A stretch of 64,000 bases of DNA from Hydractinia symbiolongicarpus (GCF_029227915.1 NC_079875.1:15125001-15189000); one strand, 5' to 3'. Positions 47,862 through 61,300 are shown, counted from the stretch's first letter. Numbers and translations are program-made. Notes: generated from the sequence alone by a model not told the origin.

Positions 47862-50117
47862 CCTCTTCATCGTTGTTTTATTCATTGTTATCGTTGCCGC
47901 TTCTGTAATCATCAAAGTTCATTAGTTAATATAAAAACTTCTTGATTTGCTAAAACAAAATTGGAACATTTCACAGAAAAATAGACAGGTAGTAAAGTTT
48001 CGGTGGATTTTTTTCGGCTTAAAGTTAGTCAGGAAAAATTATAGTCACTGAACCTCAAATTTGTCACATTTCTCTCTCTGCGATGAGGTTAGCCAAGCGA
48101 TAAAACCTCTTCGACGTTGAACATCAGGTTGAGCGCTTAGGTACTGTTAAGATGTGCTGCGCAATTAGGTGGAGCGCTGTAGTACATATATACGGTACGT
48201 CCAGTGAAGTGATTCAGATCTAATATATATGTAAATGTTTCCCACAACTTTACCGGAGATAAAAACATAGGTTACAATCTGTTGTTACCCCGTCATAACC
48301 CCGTTAAAAACAGTCAAACAGCTTTTGTTATTTTGCAGAATTTGCGGAAGGTAAAAAATTAACCGTGTGTAGAACTTGTTACAGGTAAACCATGGCGCAC
48401 ATCTATATACACTGCTTACATTAGTGCGCTATATAAGGCATAATACTCTCTTATTGGTTAAAAAAAATAACAGGTTCGGCTGATAACTGAGCAAATATAT
48501 TTTGTGGAATAAGTATTTGTGAAATTTGCAGCTACCCAACGGCATTTAGCATCAGGTTACTTGAAAAAATTTATAGCCAACTGCATTTAAGCTGCATTCA
48601 AATATTAGATAATAGCATAGCTAGCTACATCCCTAATCAAATTGGTGAGAATTTCTTGCTGTACTCATAAACAGAATCGCCGATAAAAATGCGTCCTAAA
48701 TTAATGCAGTTTTCGATTTGTTTCCTAAAGAAGTGTGTAAATTTCAAAGAAATAAAAGCTGCACTGCAATCGTTTTGAATTAGCTAGAAGAGACTAGCTG
48801 CCGTCCCATAGATAAATTCACAGGTTCGGCATCCTTCGCTAGTTGCGGTATGATTTTGCGCAAAGACGGAAAAACAAAACAACGGGTTAAGTCACAAATG
48901 AACTGTGCCACACATTCATTTGGATCGCTTTAATACAGGTATGCAGTATGTGATAAATCAAGTGAAGCAGATAAATATTATAGTGTTTGGGGTGCAATAT
49001 ATTCTTTAAAAGTAACTTCCCCACGATTTCAGCGGAAATAAAAGAAACTGTTTACCCCGTCGTAGTGAAGTAAAAATTTATATGTATGGCTTATAGCCAA
49101 GTTACTGGCAAAAAGGGGATGAAAAAAATGCGTGGAAGCCAGAAGAAGACGAGCCTAGAAATGTGTTTAATCTGTTTTTGTGATTTGACGATTAAGCCAG
49201 TTTGTAAATAGAAGTTTTTATATACTATTAGAAAAAAAATTACATCGTTAAGAAACAATTTTCTATCATAAGAAATATAGGCCACTTTTTTATAAGATCA
49301 TAAATCACGAATTGCGAAAGTTTATCTCGCCAAATTTTTCCATTTTATATTTCGCGAGTCTCCGAATAAAGTATTATAAAATTGCATTGTTGGTTGTGAA
49401 AATTACAAAAAATATGTAAGACTGTTCTTATATTTTATAAATTTATTGGGAGGACAACTACCCCTAGGTCATTACCGTCTATAAAAGAATAATTTTAAAA
49501 ACTAGTCGCTAGTTTATGAAAAAATCCTTGAGTTTTTTTTTGTCTATTCCATGTATTTATCACATCGTTATTTGGTGCATTCTTCTTCGCCTGTTACCAT
49601 GAATTAATATAATTACCCTGCTGTTAATTTTTATTAAAAACACGGTGCTACCATTTTGAAGGAACGGACAGAAATATGGGTAGTATTATTATAGGAAAGT
49701 GTTAATAAAAACCTTGATTATTACGATGAAGAAAAGCTAAACGCGTCAGAAAGATGAGTGTTGGCTCGATTCTTGAAAAATAATATCTGTGAAAATTTAT
49801 GACGTTAAGTACAGCCCGAAACCCTGGAAGTAGAGTTTTGCGCCCCACCCCACTCATCCTGAACAGAGTTTAGTTCAAAAAATGTAAGGACCACTATGGT
49901 GGAGAGCTAACATTAAAAGAAGATCTAAATCTTAGGTCGACGTTACCAATGTACATAAAATAGGTTTTATATGGTTGACGGTTTGAAGTAAAGATAATGG
50001 CGTCCTGATTTGGTTTTCTTTACGATGTGCCCCTAAAGTGTTTCATTAATTTAACGTATGGTGTATCCATGATAACGTCTGAAATCTATTATGGCATGCA
50101 TTTCAAAGAGCTCCCAT
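47862..50117. other. Non-coding stretch
   Basis: No supported gene. A weak tRNA-like A-box (TTAGCCAAGCGA, near 48090) is present without a convincing B-box. Confidence 0.35.
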
Positions 50118-50161
50118 TAATATGTTACAAGCTGTTCGGGCGCACAGCTTGTAACATATTA
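50118..50161. repeat. Perfect hairpin, 18-bp arms
   Basis: TAATATGTTACAAGCTGT and its exact reverse complement are separated by TCGGGCGC. It is not part of a recognised element. Confidence 0.8.
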
Positions 50162-50251
50162 CAGAAATGACTTACAGAAATTTCAGAAGGACTGCGCAAA
50201 AGACTGAGCAATCACCAATCATATCTTTCAAGCCCTTTTCATAGTGGAGTT

Positions 50252-50320
50252 CAACTTTGTCCCCAGGGATCTTTTGTTTCTGACAATTTGGGACAACGAG
50301 ATTCCTGTGGACGAGGTTAG
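50252..50320. mobile_element. Mini-element of the CCTCG-CCCAGG family (69 bp)
   Basis: CAACTTTGTCCCCAGGGATC on the left and TTCCTGTGGACGAGGTT on the right form the inverted ends. The centre folds back, as in the termini of the two larger elements to the right. Confidence 0.5.
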
Positions 50321-50339
50321 ACGGAGCTCCCTGTAATGT

Positions 50340-52090
50340 CTCACCGCGTCGTAGTTTTCCGGGGTAAATGTTAGATAAAATACAAATTTCAATGACACGA
50401 CCGTCACTCAAACTTCAATTTTCTCGTATTTCTAGCGTAACAACTCGCCGTAAAAATACTTGCGCAACTTATGCATGTGTTTCCCCCCAAGATGTTAAGA
50501 ATTAAAAAAAGTAAATTGACAGCTTCGCAGGGATTCTGATGTAAAGAACTTGCCTTTAATTAGTTTCTTTCTGCAAATCCAATAAATATCACGGCCAACA
50601 AAAAGAATTTTATTTACAGAATGTTTTGTCAATCAAAGGTGTAGTAAAGAAAGTTTTTGGAATGTTAGAGCTGAAATTTACAAAACAGAGTGGAAAAATT
50701 ATCTTAAAAAAACGTTTTAATCCAGCCGTAAAAAATATTTAAAAAAATACCCCTTGCTTAAAAAAATAAATTTCCTAAAACGGCAATCATATCCCGCGAA
50801 ATGTTTCGGGATTGCTGTTTATTGACGAAATGAGCCAGAATTTTATTTTAAAGATGGTACTACAGGTGCTAAATTTTAAACTTTTGAATCAACGGTAGCT
50901 ATTTATTTTATTTTGCAATTCAGAATTTTATCAGATTTTTTGTCAGCACTTGTTTCATTGAGCTTTGGTGTTTTCTTCGCGGTCAACGTCGAAATTCTAA
51001 GTAGAATTTTTATAAGTGGACACAAGTTGCAGTATTTATGCCCAGAGCATAGCGCATGCGCGGGAGATTCTTCCTAAATAATCTGAAATTGACATATCTG
51101 GATTGGCTGCCATCTAGTGGTTCGTTGACCGTATGGACATACCTTAGTTCTTGCTGCATATAACCAACTATTTATTGATTTTTGCAAAGATAACTTTTTG
51201 GTGAATTTTTTATTTAAATTAAAGGGCTGTCTTAACTCAATAGACAGTCCAAAACAGTCAGAATTGGGAAAAAGTGCCAACAGATTTGCAAAGCTAATTT
51301 CATGCTAAAAACCTTAAATTGTTCAAGTCGCAAAAAAAAGGAAATTCTCGAATTGATTTTTCTTTTTTTTCACCTCACGGAAATAGTCAACAATCAAGGT
51401 ACGTGGTCATTTTTAAAATGAGAAAGTCTCCTTTTTAGACAAAAGCTTATCTATGATGACTACATCAGCGAGAGCAATGAATTTCTGTCACGGAAAAATT
51501 ATTTCCAGAGTACTATTCCAATGTAAATCAAAAATATTTCCAAAGGGGATTGCTTAGAAGAATGTGCCTACGCAATAACTTGATTTGAAGGCGTATTACG
51601 GAGTTTCATACCGCGCAGGTCTGGGCACTAGCGGAACGCTTTGTAGGGACAAATTTTTGGCTTCTTTTCTTTTTTCTCGATAGCCCAAATAATTTTCATG
51701 GTCAGTTTTTCACAACTATTGTGGTTAGTGCTGCGAAGAGAGGCAGAAATGCAAAATCCTGCCTGATGTTTCTTCAACGAATTTTTTGCTTTTAACTGAC
51801 GTTTTAACTTTTAATAACACGTTTAAATGGTGTTGCTAGCCCTCTTTGTAGTATGTTGACATGGGTAAGATGTTGGAATCGAGGAATACTTAAATTACTA
51901 ACTGTTAAAGAGAGACAGGAGAAGACAATGTTGATGTTGATTTTAGCAGCTAGTTATAGCTGTAGCAAGCTACATATTACATACATTTTGTGTTGTGAGC
52001 AATAAAGTAATGGTTAAAAAGAAACACTATTCTATTATTATCATTCCACTTTCGCAAAAAGGAACAAAAATTACAGCTAGCTAGAAAGAC
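50340..52090. other. Non-coding stretch with a dispersed fragment
   Basis: No supported gene. At about 51611-51652, ACCGCGCAGGTCTG, CACTAGCG and TGTAGGGACAAA match, in inverted orientation, a segment at about 63335-63378. This indicates a dispersed repeat of unknown type. Confidence 0.45.
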
Positions 52091-52094
52091 TTAA

Positions 52095-52825
52095 CCCTAT
52101 TCGGTCCGCCCCCCCTCCTTTCAGTTTTTTTTAATAATTCCTTATTGCTATGTTATATGGCTATGAAACTTACTGAGTTTTAATATTTATCTATTAGACG
52201 GCTGCATGCCAAATTTTTTGGACCCATACTTTCAGAGTCTTGATATTGGCAATTACTCGAAACTACCCCTAAAAATCTCAATCAAATCCTTATAATGGGG
52301 AGAATTTAATAACTTCTGTTAGGATTATCTTTAGAACTTGAAACTTGCAACACAACTTTGTTTTATTAAGAAAAATCATTTTGCATAATTTGAACACGTG
52401 ATTAATCCGATTCCCCGATTTTTTCGGATTTTACCCGAAAATCGGAAAAACGGGATTTTCGGGCAATTTTTGGCAATTTTTTATGCGATCCACGTAAAAA
52501 CCAGAAAATAGGTTAAATAACTTTTATTTACCTTTCTAAAACTTCAAACAGAATGCAAAAATTCGCTCTGGAACAAAAGTAATTAAACTTTAGGCAGATA
52601 GTGGCATTTTTAACAAATTTAAAGCTTCTCATGACGTCACGAAAAATATGCTGACGCAAACAAAAACTTACTGCTGCCATTTTGTTCATTTTATGACGTA
52701 CTATAGGCGTGCCAAGTTTGATTTAATTTAAACGACCCTTTCAAAAGTTATTGAGGGGGGGGGGGGGGGGCGATTCCCCCTCCTCCCGGTCATAGTATGT
52801 TCCAAAAACCCCGGACCGAATAGGG
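52095..52825. mobile_element. 731-bp piggyBac-like MITE with TTAA duplications
   Basis: TIRs CCCTATTCGGTCCG are perfect over 14 bp and flanked by TTAA on each side (52091-52094 and 52826-52829). A CCC start with TTAA target is characteristic of piggyBac; Kolobok also uses TTAA. There is no transposase frame. The interior includes a long G-run (about 52756-52770) and a fold-back around CCGAAAATCGG. Confidence 0.8.
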
Positions 52826-53611
52826 TTAAAGGAAGTTTTTCTACAGTGAGCTATTAGCTAGCTAGCTATATGGATCTGGAAGTTTGACATGGATTAACGT
52901 GGTAGAGCATTTAATAACGGATTTATTTGCAAAGTATAGCTAACTAGCTATATAAAAAAGAGCACAGATGAAATCGATTGAAAATAAAATACACACTTCA
53001 ATGATACTAATGACTGGGTTGGACTTTTTGTTAGAAATTACTATTGTATATATCATATTACATAACTAGCTAGGAAAGGATATATATATAATAGCATTTG
53101 GCACTGTATTACTGTTAATTTTTTTGTTCTCAATTTTGGTTAAATGCAAGAATACATTTTGGCAAGGTCCTCTTTCCAATGTTGTTATAGCTATAGTAAT
53201 TTTTGTACGCTGACGTAAGAAAACATTTTGCACATATTTTGCACAATTCTGCCAAATTGGCAACTGAAATTGTTTGACGAAAGTCGCGAAAATTGTTTAA
53301 AAAGTTATTTTCCATTTATTTGTTTATTTTAACCACAGTATATTAATTGAAATTATTCCAATGCACAATTGAGGCGTAGCAATTTTCAAGGTTAAGTTGG
53401 TGTTCGAACTGCACTGTTTGATGTTTCTTGAAGTTGAGTGATATTAGAAATGATTTTTTATGATCCTATTTTTAGCATCTGGGCACTTGCCCACCTAAAT
53501 ATCTGATTACTGTACGAATAAGACTACGATATATGAGTGACCCAGTGACCCCTCTCAGAAAAACAACTCGAGACAGATACAGCTAGCTTTAACAATTTGA
53601 TTGAGAATATT

Positions 53612-53649
53612 TATTTTTATACACCAAATTAATTTGGTGTATAAAAATA
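53612..53649. repeat. Perfect 38-bp palindrome without spacer
   Basis: TATTTTTATACACCAAATT is followed directly by its exact reverse complement. Spacer-free palindromes of this length are usually unstable, so persistence suggests recent origin or tolerance. Confidence 0.85.
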
Positions 53650-53795
53650 TAGGTAGCCCAGCCCTGGTTAGATAAATAAAGTATCTAGCAAACACAAAAT
53701 AAGAACTTTTGGAATTTTAATATAATAATTGTAATATTATAGGTATATGCTTAATGAGCTACTTTATTTTTTCTGTGCTAGTAGCTATATAAATT

Positions 53796-55589
53796 CAACC
53801 TCGATCCCAGGGCCTGTAGCGTTTTTTGATATGAGGATGAAACGCGTACGAGGCCCTGGTACATCAGACTTACTCAACCAATGAAATTGCGTGTGGCTTT
53901 TTTAAATTATGTTGAAAAGATAATTAATGCAGAAGTTTTTTTGCAAGCACTGCATTTTTTATCAACAACAAAAATGTCGATAAGCATTACGAAGATTTTG
54001 GTTACTTGTTTATGAAGAAAATATTTATTAATTCACGTTATTTTTGACTTCCTGGCATCGTTTACAAAGCTGTTCAAAATTTTTAAACATTGCTTTTATT
54101 TCCTTACTGATAATGAAAAATGCAGCTGACAACTCAAATGGAATAGTGCGACGAACATCCTGTCCTGCGAACTTTCGTTGGGACACAATACTTAATTTGT
54201 TTTCATATGCTAAAATGTAAAGAAAAACTTCGTACAGATGAAACTTTGTAGTGTGTAAGCTGACTAACTGGCTAGATGCTGTTGGCTTAAAGATGCACAA
54301 ACACAACAATGACAACCAATTTTTCTTACAATGACACATGTGTCAAGAGATATCTTTTAACAAACTTTTTGGACAAAATACTAGCTAAAGTATTGAAAAA
54401 TAAATGGAAATAAATAAGGGAATAAAGTATAGCTAGCTGTAATAAATAAAAATATATATACACAAGAAATCACAACTATATAACGTACTGTTTTTAGGCA
54501 ATGAGAAAGAAGATATCACAACACATAAGGTTTATGGTGGGTGTGTTAAAGTACGTAGGTTTCATGCTGAAGCAAACTTAAAACGGTTTAGTGAAATTTT
54601 CGGATGTATTGGAACCTCAAATATCGCAATTATGCAAACTAATACTGTCGTAAATGTGAAACAAAATTAAAGATTTTCCGCCAGTTTTTTTAAATAAGCT
54701 TTCAGAAAAATAACATTGTAAAGAGCGTTATATCATCACCAAAAACTCATTAATGTCATTTTGTTTTAAACACCTAGTGCTGATATTATGTCCAGTATAA
54801 TATAATCTTGCCAATGCTTCTTGCCCTCATCGACCAGACCGTCCAAATTGCTGCATATATATACATTCAATGGTATTCAATGGTACTTGGTGGACTTATA
54901 TGGTAGATTTGTTTAATAATGGTGCATAAACTCCTATGACAAGAGCAGAGGTTGCTATAATAAACCAAACGTCAGATCTTCCTTTGCAACTTCAAGAAGA
55001 ATTTGGTTTTACATGGTCTTTGTTTGTGGTGTGTAAAGCTGCACAATTCACTTGATCTTTAATAATTGCATTTGGTAGCTACCTAACAGTTCAAAAATTA
55101 AACTCATATGCTTTGATAAAAGTCCAATGACGTCCTTGTCCTCACACTATTGACTCTAAACATTTGACTTCTTATAGTCAGGAAAATTTCGGCGCTCTAA
55201 AGATCTCTGAATTTTCTCCAACATTGCTAAGAAGTGGTGTCCATCCTTTCATTTCTTATTTTTCAGCTGGTGTAAATTATTCTATAATATTTATAAGTAC
55301 CGTAGTTTTTACTACATGTATAATACACCACAAAATGACTAGAAAGTCACTAAAGGTTGTATCTATTCTGGAATTGTATGGTGTATAGCTAGGTACCTCT
55401 ACCTAAAAAACCCAGCAAAACACTTTACAAATTTACGCCACTAAAACACAATCTTTGATTGAAACGTCACGCATACATTAATTCTCTCCACATGCTTAAT
55501 TTTGGACGAATTTTAGGTCTGTTGTACCAGGGCATCGTACGCGTTTCATTCTCATATCAAAAACGATACAGGCCCTGGGATCGAGGTTG
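53796..55589. mobile_element. 1.8-kb TIR transposon, 8-bp target duplication ATATAAAT
   Basis: Both ends begin CAACCTCGATCCCAGGGCCT and stay similar for about 75 bp in inverted orientation. They are flanked by ATATAAAT (53787-53794 and 55590-55597), with one extra T inside the left copy. Within each TIR, CCCAGGGCCT pairs with the inner AGGCCCTGG or a near match, so the terminus itself folds into a hairpin. An 8-bp duplication fits hAT or P-like transposases. No transposase was recognised, so this copy is probably non-autonomous. It belongs to the same family as the RecQ-bearing element 300 bp to the right. Confidence 0.8.
54028..54339 (-). CDS. Hypothetical 103-aa ORF inside the 1.8-kb transposon
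   Basis: ATG-initiated open frame containing KFAGQDVRRTIPFELSAAFF and KAMFKNFEQLCKRCQEVKN. The C-terminal half is charged with a Cys pair; the N-terminal half is hydrophobic with Cys. No domain was recognised. It may be an exon remnant of the element's own gene, or chance. Confidence 0.25.
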   Translation of the reverse strand: MCHCKKNWLSLLCLCIFKPTASSQLVSLHTTKFHLYEVFLYILAYENKLSIVSQRKFAGQDVRRTIPFELSAAFFIISKEIKAMFKNFEQLCKRCQEVKNNVN

Positions 55590-56025
55590 ATATAAATCTT
55601 ATAAATGACATGCTAACAATTCCTATTTGATAAGCACTGTGATATTTTTAAGACAATAGTAAAAGCCTGTGATGTAACTAGCTACAAAAAATATGGTTTC
55701 TTTCTCTTTTTACTGCCAACTGTTCATGATAAGTGTACCCACAAATTGAAGCAACTAATAACAAGGTAACATCTCGAGCATTCATAATATACACTCTTAT
55801 GTTAGTACTGAGTATCCTTCCCTTAAATAATTGTAAGATCAATATACCGCACCAGTTTAAAAATGTAAATACAAAGAAAAAGGTGACTAATTCAAGCTCG
55901 ACCCCAGCACCTTTTACCGTGGCGTCGAAAAGGCGCTGGCACAGGCTGGTCACGTGGGCATCAAATGAACCAGATTCTGGTTCATTTTTAATTTATGCAA
56001 ATTCTGCATATTTACGATTTTGGCG

Positions 56026-57815
56026 ATGGGCTGGGAAGATGTGGTACGTGTTTTCAAGCGGCTGAATAATTTTTTGAAAAGTATGAAAAGTTGCCCTCGT
56101 TTATTTTGAAACCAAAACAAGTTCAATGTTTCGAGTATTTAGGAGAAGGACACCACGTTATAGCTGTTTTGCCTACTGGGTTTGGTAAATCGTTAATTTA
56201 TCAACTTTTACCCGACTTTGTTCCAGAACGAAAGGCAGGCAATATTGTACTTGTTGTCTCTCCTTTAACATCAATTATTCAAGATCAGTTAGTAAATTTA
56301 AGTAAAGTAGGCATTGAATGTGGTATCTTACAACTCGAAGACCAAGCTAATAGCCAGAGATACGAACCCTTGTTTGAGGAAGATTTGAATGATGCATCAA
56401 ATTCTGTTTTTAAAATTTCAAAAAGCATTGTTGCAGGCAAATGTAAAATTTTATTTGCACATCCAGAGTCTCTGTTATCAGATCAGGGAAGGAAGATATT
56501 ACGATCAAAAATTTATGAGGAAAATGTTGTGGCTTGTGTGATAGACGAGGCGCATTGTGTGGAATTATGGTGAGTATAGCCAGCTAGCTAGTTTTCTTTG
56601 TATAACATAACATAACAAAAATCTACATACATAGCTATTATAAAAATAATATGCCTTAAATATAGCAACTAAATATATATAAACAAACTAATATATATTA
56701 TATATCCATTTGAAAAAGTTTCACAAACAAAATATATGTATATGTATAGCTATAATAATTGAATAATATAAATCTATCACCATAATACAGTTAAGCAAAA
56801 AAATTGATGAATTACTGTATGTTATATCTAGGGGTGAAGAATTTCGTACAGAATTTCAAAACTTATCAGTTTTTCAAGCATTCTTCCCTCACAGTATCAT
56901 GTTAGCTTTGACTGCAACTGCTTCACCAACGAAATTACGTAATTTAAAAAAAGCTTTGAAAATAGAAAATTGCAAAGTGGTTACTGCAAATCCAAATCGT
57001 AAAAGCATTTTTTTAAAAAAGAAATAAGAATGAGTAATTGCAAAGGTTTAGCAGGATATGAGGATATATTACTACCTATCGCAACAGAGTTAAAGCACAA
57101 AAAACAAAACTGCCCTATGACAATTATTTATTTAAAGTTAAAATATTGTGCCTATGCATACAGATTGTTTGAAAGAATTTTGGGTGAGGATCAATATGTT
57201 GATCATAAAAAACATCCATCTTCTCGACTTTTTAATCAGTATCACTCACCACAAACAAAGTTGATGAAAACAACTTTTTTAGAAGAAATAAAACGTGAAA
57301 ACTCTAGAATAAGAATAATTTTTGCCACAGCACTTGGTATGGGTGTCAACACACCATTTGTCATAAAGATTATACATATTTCTCCCCCGTCCAACATTGA
57401 ATCGTACATTCAAGAAATTGGACGGGCAGCCGGACGTGGTCAACCAGCAGAAGCAATATTGTATTACAATAATTCAGACATTTCAACGAATAAAAAAAAT
57501 GTTGACCAGCATATGAAAGAATTTTGTGACTTGACAACTTGTTTAAGAAGTTTTTTACAAAATTATTTTGGCTTCAAACACACAAAACAAGAATTTTGTT
57601 GTTGCAACTGTGAAATTCTATCCTTGGAAAGTAGAAAAGCAAAAGAAATCAAGAAACCTTCACCCTTTATTGACAAAGGTTTTCTGCCTGACTTGGAATT
57701 ATTGATCAATAAATTAAACACAAGAGCTGATCCATTGTTTGCTGATATATGCACTGCTAACACATATGCTAAAATAATAGTTCAAACTCGGAAACGTTTA
57801 ATCCACATGTTCTGA
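56026..57815 (+). pseudogene. RecQ-like ATP-dependent DNA helicase, two exons, frameshifted
   Basis: A probable ATG at 56026 (MGWEDVVRVFKRLNN) leads, after a one-base shift in a T-run near 56070, into LPSFILKPKQVQCFEYLGEG. Walker A is LPTGFGKSLIYQ, motif Ia VVSPLTSIIQDQ and motif II VIDEAHCVELW. Exon 1 ends at 56569 before GTGAGT. The 262-nt intron ends CTAG at 56831, and exon 2 restores the Trp codon. Motif III is ALTATAS. A second shift in an A-run near 57012-57020 enters 57030-57815 with motif V IIFATALGMGVNT, motif VI QEIGRAAGRGQP (usual RecQ form GRAGRDG) and a Cys cluster, FCCCNCE, matching the RecQ zinc-binding region. The frame stops at 57815. No HRDC domain is visible. RecQ helicases unwind 3'-5' in DNA repair; here the gene lies inside a transposon. 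Confidence 0.8.
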
Positions 57816-57910
57816 ATATTTTGTGATGTAAGGATTTTTCCTTTCCACTTTTTAAAAAAATTCTGGTCAAGTGATGTGCTGATGTTTCTTCAGCACAAAT
57901 TCGACACACT

Positions 57911-58049
57911 TGTAGTGTCGGAGACTGCATATATACAGACTGTTATATATTTGTATATGTAAGGCACGGAGTGAAGTGTACATAGCCTCTTTGTATTTAA
58001 CTATATTACGAGACACACGTGTTATTTCTTGTCCTGCTGGTATCTCTCA
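57911..58049 (+). repeat. 5' LTR of gypsy element
   Basis: 139 bp, TGTAGTGTCGG to TATCTCTCA, identical to the 3' LTR. It contains TATATAC and TATATATT tracts that could act as core promoter. Confidence 0.95.
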
Positions 58050-58051
58050 TT

Positions 58052-58069
58052 TGGCGACGAGGATTGGAT
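58052..58069 (+). other. Primer binding site of gypsy element
   Basis: TGGCGACGAGGATTGGAT starts two bases after the 5' LTR. TGG matches the CCA end of a tRNA. Which tRNA primes cannot be settled here. Confidence 0.75.
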
Positions 58070-58310
58070 TTTATACAAAGAAAATTTACCACAACATTTC
58101 AGAAACATTGTCAGATAAGTACAAATACGTTTTCAACCTTGTACTGAATTCTTGTACCGTTTGGAAGAAAACTGTTACGCTCAAGCTGCGTCGCTCGCCA
58201 GGAGCCACCTCCGCCATTTTTTTTGTACTACGGCTACGACTTTACGTAGGACATCACCACGCTCAACCAAATTAGGCTTCAAGTGTTGTGTGCGTAAAAC
58301 ATAAACAAAT

Positions 58311-61300
58311 ATGGCGCATGCCTTAGCGAATCTTCGCTCGTGTGTGCAAGAATTTCAACTACAGGATCACGAAGAAACTACTTCAAACATACACAAGCGT
58401 TGGTGTATGTGGGTAGAAAATTTGGAATATTGTTTTACTTTTGAAGGACTAGATACAGTACCGACAGAAGATGGGGCTGTCTCACCAGAAGTTAAGAAAA
58501 AAGCAGCGCTCCTAGCCTTAGGCGGCCATCAGTTGCGGGAGCTCTACAACACCCTCGAAGATACAGGGACGACATACACTGAGGCAAAGAGGAAGATCGA
58601 AGAGCATTTCAAAGGTTCAAAGAATCTCACTGCAGAAAGATACAAATTTTTCTGCATGAGACCACTCTCAACTCAAGAAACTCATGATCAATGGGTTACT
58701 CGTTTAAAGACTAAAGCAAGAGACTGTGAATTTGATCAAATGAACATGAAGGAAGCAATTAAGTTGGTGGTTACTCTACACACACCGATTCCTAAATTGC
58801 AAACAGCTGTCATAAGAGATGATATGACTTTCGAGCAAATGATGAAACTGGCACAATCTATGGAGCTGGCTCACCGAGAAGTTAGCTACATGAAGGCAAA
58901 CACGATGGAACCTCATAATACTCATTCGGCGGAGAATATCGACCTTAACAAATTGGCACATTATGCTGATCAGCAAGGTATGCGGCTGGCACCAAAGAAG
59001 CCTGCCAACAAATCAACAAAAATGGTTGAGTTGTGTCGTTATTGTGGAGAAACGACACCACACAAAGGAAGTTGCAAAGCAAGAGGTGCCACATGTAATA
59101 ACTGTGGCAAGAAAAATCATTTTTCACGAGTTTGTGAAAGCAAGAAAGTCAACTTGCTTATTGCACAGCCAGGACCACAAGGAGGGTCATTTTACGAATA
59201 TGGGGCAACAGAAATTAAACTTGATGCAGTGAAGGAGAAGCTACGAACCACCTGTGAAAACTATCCATCCACTGTAATCGAGGTAAACATCGACAACACC
59301 AGGATCACTATGCAAGTAGATTCGGGGGCAGATGCAAATGTAATTCCATGGAATGTTTATGAAGAACACTTAAAACACATTCCTCTTCGATCAACCAAGG
59401 CAAAACTGCAACCATACAACTCAGTTACATTACCAATCAAGGGGGCGTTTGAGGCACAAATCACTGCCAACAACAACAACAATGTCCAGGCTACCTTTTA
59501 TGTAACAGAGGGAGCTGCTGCACAAAGTTTAATGGGCAAATACACAGCTTTCGATTTAGATGTATTGGCTATCAATGTAAATCACCTTGACAACCAACAA
59601 ACTGTAAAACAGGTACACACCAAAGTACAACATCTAGATTATAGAGAAATGGCCAAACATCTAACTCCCATAGAGACATCGGTTGAACTTGAAAAGCAGC
59701 TTGAAGTCACAACACACAATCAAGAACAGAAGGTTGATGCAATTATGCACCACTTTGATGTAGTATTCAATGGCATTGGGAAGCATAAATATCGTCAGGT
59801 TCACCTTCATATTGATGAAACAGTTTGCCCAGTTGTGCAAGCGCAACGTCGTATTCCGTTTGCACACCGTGAAAAGTTGGAGACTCTGTTACAGGAGCTG
59901 GAAAAGGAAGATGTCATTGAACGGGTAGAGGGACCAACTGACTGGGTCTCCAACATTGTCATAACACCAAAAGCCGATCCAACACAAATTAGAATGAGTA
60001 TTGACATGACTACCGCCAATAAAGCAATTCAACGCACGCGTCATGTCATACCAACGATTGAGGAACTTAGATACAGAATGAATGGGGCATGCCATTTTTC
60101 TAAGCTGGACATGAACCATGGTTATAATCAATTTGAAATTGATGACTCATCTCGATACGTCACAGTGTTTTACACTCATAAAGGCCTACGTCAATTCAAG
60201 CGACTCAACTTTGGAACCAATTCAGCTGCAGAAGTATTCCATGACGAAATGACTAACACTTTAGCTGACATCCAACAGGCTGCTAACATCTATGATGACA
60301 TCATTGTATTTGGTCGTACTCAACGAGAACATGATTTAACATTAATCCAGGTTCTACAACGACTAGCAGACTGTGGATTAACATTAGGACGATCCAAATG
60401 TCAACTTAATGTGACATCTGTTAAATTTTTTGGTTTAATATTCTCGGCTAGTGGTATATCACCGGATCCTGCCAAGGTGACTGCGCTTGATGCCATGACA
60501 GCACCTTCAAATGCAACGGAAGTGAGATCCTTTCTAGGCATGACCAATTTCAGCTGTACCTTTATTCCTGGTTATGCCAACATTACTGCACCTTTACGAC
60601 AACTAACATGTAAAGGCCAAGTTTTTGAGTGGACAGATGAGTGCAACACTGCATACAACAAGCTCAAGGAAGTTTTGAAGCAACACACAACAATGGCTTA
60701 TTTTGATCCCTGTAAGGACACCAAGCTTATTGTAGACGGATCGAAGAAGGATGGTCTTGCTTCCATCCTTGCCCAGAGAGATCCTCAAGACAACATCTTT
60801 AAGCCTATTCGTTATGACAGTAGAGCTACTACACCTACCGAAAGGAATTACTCACAACTAGAGATTGAAAGCCTTGCTCTCGTTTTTGGAACAATGAAGA
60901 ACCACATATATCTGTATGGGCTTCCCCAATATACTGCCAGTACAGATCATCAACCTTTACTAGCCTTGTATAAGCAAACGAAGCAGGACATGCCAGCACG
61001 TATTCTGAGGCATAAACTAAAACTACAAGGCTACAATTTCCAGCTAATACACGAACCTGGTTCAGTCAACCCATCTGATTATCTTTCTCGCCATCCACAG
61101 CAAAAGCAGGCTCCATCCCAACAAGAAAGTGAATTTCCTTTATACTTAGTCACCAATGCTGTCATGAGAAGTGATTCAGCTATTACCACTGATATGATTG
61201 TGCAAGCAACGTTGGAAGATCCCACGCTTCAATCTCTTGCCATTGCTGTACGACAAGGATACATTGACAAGAGGCAGAAAGAGCTACAACCCTACAAAGC

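Noticed and set aside
48070-48140. tRNA-like A-box TTAGCCAAGCGA
   Set aside because: The expected B-box position reads GGTTGAGCGC, too far from consensus, and stems do not pair.
55733-56065. 110-residue ORF overlapping the left end of the RecQ-bearing element
   Set aside because: It runs across the target duplication and TIR and has no domain features, so it is a chance frame.
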